A stretch of 5,699 nt of DNA from an uncultured Kangiella sp. (GTDB lineage: Bacteria; Pseudomonadota; Gammaproteobacteria; Enterobacterales; DSM-103792). Shown here one piece after another: positions 1 through 4,930 of the stretch (position 1 is the first letter of the stretch; every line of letters starts with the position of its first letter). The stretch is taken from NCBI GenBank assembly GCA_946481205.1, contig CAMLNB010000232.1, forward strand, positions 1-5,699, read 5' to 3'. The notes under the pieces were generated by a model that ran no database searches, was not told where the DNA came from, and saw nothing but the letters and a program-made list of their open reading frames with translations. The translations under genes were made by a program, and so were the position numbers.

Positions 1-186
1 CTTGCCGTCGATCTGAACCAGCTGCATGCCGGCCTCGGTCAGAAAATGCCGCAGCCGCCGATCTTCCGCCACCGGGTATTTCTGGCCGCAGGCGCCGCAG
101 TAGCGGTCGATCACGCAAGCAGCGCAATTCGGGCAACTGGCCGGGGCGGCCGCGCTGGGCAAGGTTTCCGTTGCAGGGCGAGTCAT
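1..186 (-). CDS. DUF3667-type zinc-ribbon protein, N-terminal fragment (runs off the window)
   Basis: The minus-strand frame is open from an ATG at 184-186 to the window edge and gives 62 residues. The fragment has a four-cysteine knuckle, CPNC at residues 18-21 and CGAC at 30-33, followed by GQK and then a basic/amphipathic stretch (RRLRHFLTEAG, about 43-53). This order, a short zinc ribbon ending in C-x2-C-GQ and then an 'R..L..FL.E' helix, is typical of the N-terminus of DUF3667 proteins. That family normally continues into several transmembrane helices, which lie outside this window. The family has no well-established function. No strong Shine-Dalgarno is visible upstream, but this is the only ATG that precedes the cysteine motif. 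The gene is divergent from the AraC-type regulator. The family call rests on a short fragment; another zinc-ribbon membrane protein is possible. Confidence 0.68.
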   Translation of the reverse strand, partial: MTRPATETLPSAAAPASCPNCAACVIDRYCGACGQKYPVAEDRRLRHFLTEAGMQLVQIDGK

Positions 187-395
187 GAGCAGGATGGGCC
201 GAGGCAAATCGAGTGGCGGACGCTAACGAGCGACGGTTTGTCCCGTCAAGCATGCTGCGGCCCTGGTCGACCGCGGTCGGCACTGCGCCATAACTGTGCA
301 CGGGTCGCGCTTTGGCCGTGACCGGGCCGGCAGATTCGCCATCCCGACAGATTTATGTTGCGCTGCAACTTGCGGCCGAGCCCGGATCTGCGATA

Positions 396-409
396 TGACA
401 GCGCTGTCA
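396..409. promoter_or_regulatory. Perfect 14-bp palindrome, candidate NagR-like operator
   Basis: TGACAGCGCTGTCA is a perfect 14-bp dyad. It matches the core of the palindrome I recall for LacI-family NagR repressors of N-acetylglucosamine/chitin regulons in gammaproteobacteria (AATGACARCGYTGTCATT); the A before the core is absent on the right side. It lies 244 bp before the regulator ATG and 209 bp before the DUF3667-type ATG. A weak sigma70-like pair, TTGCGG (370-375) and TATGAC (394-399) with an 18-bp spacer, would place the operator over the -10. The palindrome is seen directly; the NagR assignment is recalled and inferred. Confidence 0.5.
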
Positions 410-641
410 GAAAATGACGGCGCCGCTTCCCGCATGGCGCTCATGGACGAAGTTCCGGCTTTCTCGCATCGGCGCGGCTCGCTGTCGCTGCTGCTTGCCT
501 GAATGCCGGTTGATCGGTTCGTCTGGATAGAGCGCTGTGGTATTGCCTCTGTTGTGTCCAGTTCATCACTGCAATGAGGAACTTCGACATGCATGCATTC
601 CGGAACGGGAATCGCTGGTGGTCGAGTCGGCACGCGGCCGC

Positions 642-645
642 GGAG
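642..645 (+). promoter_or_regulatory. Ribosome-binding site that decides the regulator start
   Basis: GGAG sits 8 nt before the ATG at 654. No comparable site precedes the in-frame GTG at 537, so the shorter 314-residue protein is preferred. Confidence 0.6.
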
Positions 646-653
646 CGGCGGCT

Positions 654-1598
654 ATGAAGACGCGTTTGCTGAGCAAGGCGCTGTACAAACAAGTGCTGCC
701 GGATCCGCAGTGTTCTTGGCGTTATGCCGAACACCGTTTCGAGCAGATTCCATTTCAGCTGCATTACCACAGTGCTTACGAGCTGGCGCTGACCCGCGAC
801 AGCCGCGGCCACCGTTATGTCGGCGACAGTGTCGAATGTTATGACGATGCCGATTTGGTGTTGACCGGGCCGAATTTGCCGCACAGCTGGTGTTCGGATC
901 CAGCATTGAATGGGCAGGTTCAGCAGGTGCAGGTGTTGCAGTTGCCGGCATGCTGGATCGAACAACTCGCGGATACCTTGCCGGAATTGCAGCCGATGCG
1001 CTCGCTGCTGCGTGCCGGCAGCCGCGGGTTGCATTTCAGCGCGGCGACCACGCGCCATATCAGTGGGCTGTTTGCCGATATGCACGCCGCCGATCCGTTT
1101 GATCAGTTCGTGACGCTGGTGCAGATCCTGCGCTGCCTGAAAGCGGACAGCAATGCCCGAACGTTGGCCAGCGCCCGTCCCGGTCAGCTGCCAGTCAAGG
1201 ACAGTGGCATGGATCGCATCGAGAAAGTGATGGAGTACATCCATCGCCACTACACCGAGGATCTGCGCGCGGAACAGCTGGCCAAATTCGCGCACATGAG
1301 CACCAACCATTTTCATCGCTTCATCAAGCAGCGCACTGACAAAACCTTCAACGAGTTGGTCACCGAGCTGCGGATTGGCAAAGCTTGCCAGCTACTGCTG
1401 AACAGCTCGATGCAGATTGCCAGCATTTGCAGCCAGTGTGGCTTTAACGATCTGTCCAACTTCAATCGCCGCTTCATGCAACTCAAGCATTGCACGCCGA
1501 GCGAGTTTCGCCGGACGGCAGTGAGCGTGCGGCCGGGCAGCAAGCTACCGGCGTATCCGTCAGCGACAGCAAGCGGAGCCAGTGCCGCCGCCGGTTGA
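654..1598 (+). CDS. AraC-family transcriptional regulator with N-terminal cupin sensor domain
   Basis: The protein is 314 residues, close to the usual 280-300 for this family. Residues about 25-80 form an AraC-type cupin: the HYH metal/ligand-type motif (H37, H39) is followed by YEL, a GHRYVGDS strand, DLVL and GPNLPHSW, an arrangement common in sugar-responsive AraC regulators. Residues about 185-287 are the DNA-binding domain with two helix-turn-helix units. The first is around 205-226 (LRAEQLAKFAHMSTNHFHR) and the second around 253-277, where the family signature IASICSQCGFNDLSNFNRRF is followed by TPSEFRR. The protein is cytoplasmic. The ligand cannot be read from sequence. The gene is convergent with a chitinase gene, and the two are separated only by a terminator, so control of chitin or amino-sugar genes is a reasonable inference but is not shown. 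The last ~25 residues are an Ala/Ser/Pro tail. The start at 654 is chosen for its GGAG; a GTG at 537 in the same frame would add 39 uncharacteristic residues. Confidence 0.93.
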   Translation: MKTRLLSKALYKQVLPDPQCSWRYAEHRFEQIPFQLHYHSAYELALTRDSRGHRYVGDSVECYDDADLVLTGPNLPHSWCSDPALNGQVQQVQVLQLPACWIEQLADTLPELQPMRSLLRAGSRGLHFSAATTRHISGLFADMHAADPFDQFVTLVQILRCLKADSNARTLASARPGQLPVKDSGMDRIEKVMEYIHRHYTEDLRAEQLAKFAHMSTNHFHRFIKQRTDKTFNELVTELRIGKACQLLLNSSMQIASICSQCGFNDLSNFNRRFMQLKHCTPSEFRRTAVSVRPGSKLPAYPSATASGASAAAG

Positions 1599-1648
1599 TG
1601 CCACACAAGGCTTGAAATTGCCAACATCCGGTTTCGGTTCACGGCAAA

Positions 1649-1682
1649 ACAAAAGGCGCGATCAGTTGATCGCGCCTTTTGT
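1649..1682. terminator. Bidirectional intrinsic terminator between the regulator and chi1
   Basis: A perfect inverted repeat has 16-nt arms (1649-1664 and 1667-1682) and a GC-rich core GGCGCGATCA. It is flanked by A-runs on the left and T-runs on the right, so it can terminate transcription from either side. It begins 51 nt after the regulator stop and 17 nt after the chi1 stop on the minus strand. Confidence 0.92.
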
Positions 1683-1698
1683 CATAGCGACTACGTGC

Positions 1699-3585
1699 TT
1701 ACTGCCTGACCTCGTAGGTGGTGTTGAGCAAGGTACTTTGCGCATCATCACCATCAAGTGACCAGCTGAACACGCCGCCGAGGTTCTGCGCTTTGACGTA
1801 GTTGACCTTGGTGCGGATCACGGTCGGATCGTCATAGCTCCAGAACTCGTTGCCATCGTACGACCACAGTTGCTTGGTGATCGGATGATAGCGACGGGTG
1901 CCGGCTTTGTTCTTCAGCACTTTGTAATCTTCGATACCGGCTTCGTAAGTGCCTTGGCCGGCGCCGCCCGCGGATTGATACAGGCCGTCACCACTCGGGC
2001 CGGCTTGCACGCCGCGCCAGCCGCGACCGTAGAAGCCGATACCGACCAGCAGCTTCGAGCGCGGCACACCTTGCTGCACGAGATTATTGATCGCGCCCTC
2101 AATGGTGTAACTGGCGCGATCACCGGTGACTCCGGATTGCGCGTCGAAATGCAGATGTGAGTGGAAGTTGGTTGGACCGGTGGCATCCCAGGCACCGAAG
2201 AAGTCATAGGTCATGACGTTGATCCAATCGAGGTACTGGGCGTACGCCGCTGGCTCGGTGTTGCGGATCTTGTCGATGCCGGAACCGACCGCAGCGGTCA
2301 GCAGATAGCGCTTGCCGCTGCTCTGGCCAACGACATCCAGCTGCCGGCGGAATTCGGCCATCAGCAAGGTGAAGTTGCGCTTGTCGTTCGGATCGACGTA
2401 GTTGTACGGCAGACCGCCACCGCCCGGGTATTCCCAGTCAATGTCGATGCCATCAAACACCCCTGCGGCAGCCGCTGGGCCACCCGCGCCGTCCTGTACC
2501 GGCAAATTGCCTTTGATGTAGAGATCGATACAGGACGAGACCAGATTTTGCCGACCGGCTTCGGTCGCAGCAAAACGGCCAAATTGTTTTGACCAGGTCC
2601 AACCGCCGAGCGAGATGAACACCTTGACGTTCGGATTCAAAGCTTTCATTTCTTTCAGCTGATTGAAATTGCCGCGCAGTGGTTGACTCCAGGTATCGGC
2701 CACGCCATCGACCGATTCGGCCGCGCTGAACGATTTCTGGTAATCGGCAAACGCATCGCCGCCGTCACCGTTGCCACTTTCCGGACGGGTGACCATGCCG
2801 CATTTGCCATCGTCATAGACATTGCCGAAGGCGTAGTTCAGGAAGGTCAGTTTGTTGTGACCGCCGCTGTCGACCAGATTCTTGATCCGGTAATTGCGGC
2901 CATAAATGCTCCACTGGGTGAAATACGAACCGACCTGCTTGCCGGTGGGCGTCGGTGTGGGCGTTGGGGTAGGAGTCGGCGTAGGCGTAGGTGTGGGGGT
3001 AGGTGTCGGTGTCGGAGTTGGTGTTGGAGTCGGCGTGCAGTTCTCAATCCGCTTCCAAACACCCCACTCACCGGATTGCGCCGGGTTATCGCCTTGCGTC
3101 CACCACCGCGCTTCGTAAATCACGCCCTGATACGACACTCTCTGACCACCGGTGTACACCTGCGTCGCGCTCCAGCCAGCGATGGTGCAAGTCGGTGTAG
3201 GAGTCGGTGTCGGTGTCGGTGTCGGTGTAGGAGTCGGTGTAGGAGTCGGTGTCGGTGTGGGAGTCGGCGTTGGGGTTGGAGTCGGCGTAGGAGTCGGTGT
3301 TGGAGTGGGAGTAGGCGTCGGTGCACAAGCACCACCTTGCGACCACAGACTCGGCGTGGCGGCCGGATTCCAGTTGGCACCGACATGCGCGGTGTGGGTG
3401 ACCAGCGCGGTGTAATTGCTGCCGTTGTAAGTGACAACGACACCGGCGTTATAGGTATTGCCTTCGGACCACGTTGCACAAGCGGCAGCGGCTTGCTCCA
3501 GTGGCAACAGATAGAGACCGGCGCTCAGCAGCGCTGAGCGGATCAGATTGCTTTGAAACGACGTGCGCGTGCGTTGACGCGTCAT
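1699..3585 (-). CDS. Secreted GH18 chitinase with two CBM5/12 modules and Thr-Pro linkers (chi1)
   Basis: This 628-residue endo-type chitinase is predicted to hydrolyse beta-1,4 GlcNAc links in chitin outside the cell. Modules in order: Sec-type signal peptide 1-35 (basic start, [13 protein letters not shown] core, AAAA before C36); CBM5/12-like chitin-binding module C36-C87 ([17 protein letters not shown], ending LWSQGGAC); Thr-Pro linker 90-132; second CBM5/12-like module C133-C183 ([16 protein letters not shown]-rich [12 protein letters not shown]); Thr-Pro linker 184-214; GH18 catalytic domain from about 216 to the end. The catalytic domain shows SLGGW (325-329) and the DxxDxDxE motif, with D378, D381, D383 and catalytic acid E385. 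It also has [10 protein letters not shown] (458-467), a GFYGRGW segment typical of the insertion domain of subfamily A, and the terminal FSWSLDGDD with W608. All key residues are present. The start at 3585 has a strong GGAGG 8 nt upstream; a GTG at 3660 would add 25 residues without a signal. The gene lies downstream of the dioxygenase gene on the same strand, with a 201-bp gap. Confidence 0.95.
   Translation of the reverse strand: MTRQRTRTSFQSNLIRSALLSAGLYLLPLEQAAAACATWSEGNTYNAGVVVTYNGSNYTALVTHTAHVGANWNPAATPSLWSQGGACAPTPTPTPTPTPTPTPTPTPTPTPTPTPTPTPTPTPTPTPTPTPTCTIAGWSATQVYTGGQRVSYQGVIYEARWWTQGDNPAQSGEWGVWKRIENCTPTPTPTPTPTPTPTPTPTPTPTPTPTPTPTGKQVGSYFTQWSIYGRNYRIKNLVDSGGHNKLTFLNYAFGNVYDDGKCGMVTRPESGNGDGGDAFADYQKSFSAAESVDGVADTWSQPLRGNFNQLKEMKALNPNVKVFISLGGWTWSKQFGRFAATEAGRQNLVSSCIDLYIKGNLPVQDGAGGPAAAAGVFDGIDIDWEYPGGGGLPYNYVDPNDKRNFTLLMAEFRRQLDVVGQSSGKRYLLTAAVGSGIDKIRNTEPAAYAQYLDWINVMTYDFFGAWDATGPTNFHSHLHFDAQSGVTGDRASYTIEGAINNLVQQGVPRSKLLVGIGFYGRGWRGVQAGPSGDGLYQSAGGAGQGTYEAGIEDYKVLKNKAGTRRYHPITKQLWSYDGNEFWSYDDPTVIRTKVNYVKAQNLGGVFSWSLDGDDAQSTLLNTTYEVRQ
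2944..3036 (-). repeat. (Thr-Pro) linker tract 2 of chi1
   Basis: Hexanucleotide ACN-CCN repeats encode 31 alternating Thr and Pro residues (184-214) between the second chitin-binding module and the GH18 domain. The homologous tract in chi2 is much longer (54 residues). Confidence 0.95.
3026..3138 (-). repeat. Inverted repeat copy B of chi1 (second CBM5/12, 113 bp perfect)
   Basis: This segment is the exact reverse complement of 5369-5481, covering most of the second chitin-binding module and the start of the following linker. The rest of the module (3139-3189) has only four base differences from chi2. Confidence 0.93.
3190..3318 (-). repeat. (Thr-Pro) linker tract 1 of chi1
   Basis: ACN-CCN repeats encode 43 alternating Thr/Pro residues (90-132) between the two chitin-binding modules. 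The matching tract in chi2 has 33 residues. Third codon positions vary, so the tract is an imperfect microsatellite. Confidence 0.95.
3332..3531 (-). repeat. Inverted repeat copy A of chi1 (signal peptide core and first CBM5/12, 200 bp perfect)
   Basis: Compared base by base, this 200-bp segment is the exact reverse complement of 5006-5205. It covers the hydrophobic core of the signal peptide and nearly all of the first chitin-binding module. Identity breaks at 3532 (GCG versus GCA codon) and at 3331 (GGT versus GGC codon). Confidence 0.95.
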
Positions 3586-3593
3586 GATAATTC

Positions 3594-3598
3594 CCTCC
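3594..3598 (-). promoter_or_regulatory. Strong Shine-Dalgarno of chi1
   Basis: GGAGG on the minus strand lies 8 nt before the ATG at 3585 and fixes that start. The same bases form one arm of the leader stem at 3594-3683. Confidence 0.85.
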
Positions 3599-3683
3599 GC
3601 AGTGGACGGCGTGCGAGCCGAATCCGGATTGATCAACAGGGGCTGGATAGCCACTGCCAAGGGTGCGATGTCCGCTGCGGAGG
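3594..3683 (-). promoter_or_regulatory. Leader hairpin of chi1 able to hide its Shine-Dalgarno
   Basis: In the mRNA, CCTCCGCAGCGGAC (3683 to 3670) can pair with GTCCACTGCGGAGG (3607 to 3594). Thirteen of 14 positions pair, with one C-A mismatch and a 62-nt loop. The second arm contains the GGAGG that serves the chi1 ATG. Such a stem would block ribosome entry unless opened. The complementarity is seen directly; a regulatory role is inferred. Confidence 0.55.
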
Positions 3684-3688
3684 AATGG

Positions 3689-3721
3689 GACTATTCAAAC
3701 CGGATTGCGTACTTTCCTATC
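3689..3721 (-). promoter_or_regulatory. Conserved 33-bp element upstream of chi1
   Basis: Read on the minus strand it begins GATAGGAAAGTAC and ends TGAATAGTC. It is identical at 27 of 33 positions, without gaps, to the element at 4805-4837 upstream of chi2. It ends 103 nt before the chi1 ATG. It is probably a shared promoter or activator site; AATAGT (matching TATAAT at 4 of 6 positions) near its end could act as a -10, but no convincing -35 is visible. Confidence 0.6.
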
Positions 3722-3786
3722 AGCTGGGCCAGAACGTGAACATCGTGGCGATCGCCGGTCTTGCACCGCGCAGCGGTTTGCGTAAC

Positions 3787-4653
3787 TCAATCACCGTAGC
3801 GCTGCTGGCGCAGCCATTTGGTCGCGATCCATTTTTCGCCGGCGATGACCGGCAGGCCGGCGTGCAGCGACAACGGGTCGACCTGACTGAACGGGCCGGT
3901 GTAAGCGAAGTACACTGCACAGCCTTGGCGCGGCAGCACCGACAAGCCGACATCCGGAAACGCGGTGGCGCCGCCTTGTTCGACATCGTTCAGGTACATC
4001 ACCAAGGTCGCGACCCGTTGACCGCCAATCGCCATATGCGCGGCACTGCCGGGATCAGCTGGCGGAAAGAAATCAAAATGCGGCCGGTACTCACCTCCGG
4101 GGCGATAGCGCAGGATCTGAATGCCTTCGCCATTTTCGACTGGCCAATTCATCAGCCGGCCCAGCCGGGCATCGATGCGCTTGATCAGTGGGTGTTCGCC
4201 GCGCTGAAACGAGGTGCCTTCGCTGGTGCGTTCGGCAATCACATCAGCCTTGCCAGTTTGCTTGTTGATGGCGGTTGAGCGCTCCAGCTTGTGTCGCGAC
4301 AGCTGCATCAACTCTTCGCACTCTTCAGCGCTGAGCACATTCTCGAACACCGCCAGATCGGGCCGGACCAGCCGGGTGATCAGCCGCGCTTCGATATCGC
4401 CGAGATCGATGCGGTTGCCGCTGGCCAATCGTGTACTCAGAAAAGCTTGCGCGGTGCTTGGCCTCTCAGAACTGACTGCAACCGAATTGGGCTCCAAGGT
4501 AGTGACCAAAGCGCGTGCCGCCACGAGCGCGTCGACGCCGCCGCTGATCATTGCTTCCAGGATGGTTCGGTGACTGCAACCGCGCGCCAGATTGTGCTGC
4601 AACCAGTCGCGCCAGTCGGCGCTCAGGCCGTCATGGTTTAGCGTCTCGCTCAT
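3787..4653 (-). CDS. Prolyl-4-hydroxylase-like 2-oxoglutarate/Fe(II) dioxygenase
   Basis: This is a 288-residue protein with no signal peptide, so it is predicted to be cytoplasmic. The C-terminal part (about 98-283) is a P4Hc-type double-stranded beta-helix domain. It opens with the family pattern 'FENVLSAEECEELM' (103-116), then ERTSEGTSF (141-149) and ILRYRPGGEYRPHFDFF (180-196). The HxD iron ligands are H192 and D194, the distal iron ligand is H264 (SLHAGLPV), and the 2-oxoglutarate-binding lysine is K274, ten residues after H264, in GEKWIATKW. All catalytic residues are present. The family uses O2 and 2-oxoglutarate to hydroxylate proline, usually in proteins. Residues 1-95 are a helical N-terminal extension I do not recognise. 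ATG 4653 is chosen because AAGG lies 8 nt upstream; GTG codons at 4662 and 4659 are alternatives. The gene lies upstream of chi1 on the same strand, with no terminator in the 201-bp gap, so partial co-transcription is possible. The substrate is unknown. Confidence 0.9.
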   Translation of the reverse strand: MSETLNHDGLSADWRDWLQHNLARGCSHRTILEAMISGGVDALVAARALVTTLEPNSVAVSSERPSTAQAFLSTRLASGNRIDLGDIEARLITRLVRPDLAVFENVLSAEECEELMQLSRHKLERSTAINKQTGKADVIAERTSEGTSFQRGEHPLIKRIDARLGRLMNWPVENGEGIQILRYRPGGEYRPHFDFFPPADPGSAAHMAIGGQRVATLVMYLNDVEQGGATAFPDVGLSVLPRQGCAVYFAYTGPFSQVDPLSLHAGLPVIAGEKWIATKWLRQQRYGD

Positions 4654-4804
4654 CGCCACCACCTTATCGCCTTCAAGTCATCGCCATCTCGTACGTTCTC
4701 GATAGCGGCACCGCTGAAAAAAAGTGCCGCCGCTAGCCGAGCTCTGCTCGGAAACGGGTTCTACCACGCGCACCGTATCGGCACCAGCCAGCGGAGCCGA
4801 GCGC

Positions 4805-4837
4805 GATAGAAAAGTACTGAAACTGGTGTGAATAGTC
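4805..4837 (+). promoter_or_regulatory. Conserved 33-bp element upstream of chi2
   Basis: It begins GATAGAAAAGTAC and ends TGAATAGTC. It is 27/33 identical without gaps to the element upstream of chi1 (3689-3721, minus) and ends 93 nt before the chi2 ATG, compared with 103 nt in chi1. The surrounding leader sequences are not alignable, so the block stands out as selectively kept or recently copied. Confidence 0.6.
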
Positions 4838-4918
4838 TTGGTTTGGACCAGCTGCGACTCGGCAGTATGCCGGCTAGTTTTGCGCCGAGGCGATCCGCCT
4901 GTGGCGCCTGTTCGCGCC

Positions 4919-4923
4919 GAGGA
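4919..4923 (+). promoter_or_regulatory. Shine-Dalgarno of chi2
   Basis: GAGGA lies 7 nt before the ATG at 4931. It directly follows a 5-bp stem (GGCGC 4903-4907 with GCGCC 4914-4918). Confidence 0.7.
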
Positions 4924-4930
4924 ATGAGCC

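Larger units (their letters stand above)
187..653. other. Long divergent intergenic region (467 bp) upstream of the regulator gene
   Basis: I see no convincing gene between the DUF3667-type start and the AraC-type start. The open frames here lack a ribosome-binding site and any recognisable protein pattern. The main structured element is the perfect palindrome at 396-409. A small GTTGC/GCAAC dyad lies at 357-369. The reading frame of the regulator is open back to a GTG at 537, but the 39 extra residues (rich in Cys, His and Arg) do not look like an AraC-family N-terminus, so I treat 537-653 as leader. Confidence 0.6.
4654..4930. promoter_or_regulatory. Divergent regulatory region between the dioxygenase and chi2
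   Basis: This 277-bp region has no credible gene. It holds the dioxygenase ribosome-binding site (AAGG, 4662-4665, minus), a 6-bp dyad CCGAGC/GCTCGG around TCT (4737-4751), the shared 33-bp chitinase element (4805-4837), and a chi2 leader with several small hairpins. Promoters for both directions are expected here, but I cannot place a convincing -35/-10 pair for either gene. Confidence 0.6.

Noticed and set aside
223..633. Open frames on both strands in the region before the regulator (for example 296-502 plus, 223-633 minus)
   Set aside because: No ribosome-binding site, no recognisable domain, and composition typical of chance frames in GC-rich DNA.
441..1316. Long minus-strand open frame across the regulator gene
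   Set aside because: It is the antisense shadow of a clear AraC-family gene and shows no family pattern of its own.
3190..3318. Tandem short repeats that could be taken for a CRISPR array or a Val-Gly repeat protein on the other strand
   Set aside because: The unit is a 6-bp codon pair inside a chitinase frame, without spacers; the (VG)n reading is the antisense of the Thr-Pro linker.
3575..3584. 10-bp palindrome TGACGCGTCA at the chi1 start codon
   Set aside because: It overlaps the first codons, is short, and differs from the palindrome at 396-409 in its centre; coincidence is likely.
3765..3777. ACCGC/GCGGT stem just downstream of the dioxygenase stop
   Set aside because: Only 5 bp and without a T-run, so it is not supported as a terminator.
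3553..4278. Long plus-strand open frame across the dioxygenase gene
   Set aside because: Antisense shadow of the intact P4H-like domain; no recognisable protein pattern.
4704..4728. AGCGG-CA-CCGCT dyad followed by an A-run, terminator-like
   Set aside because: On neither strand does a T-run follow the stem, the loop is only 2 nt, and no gene ends there.
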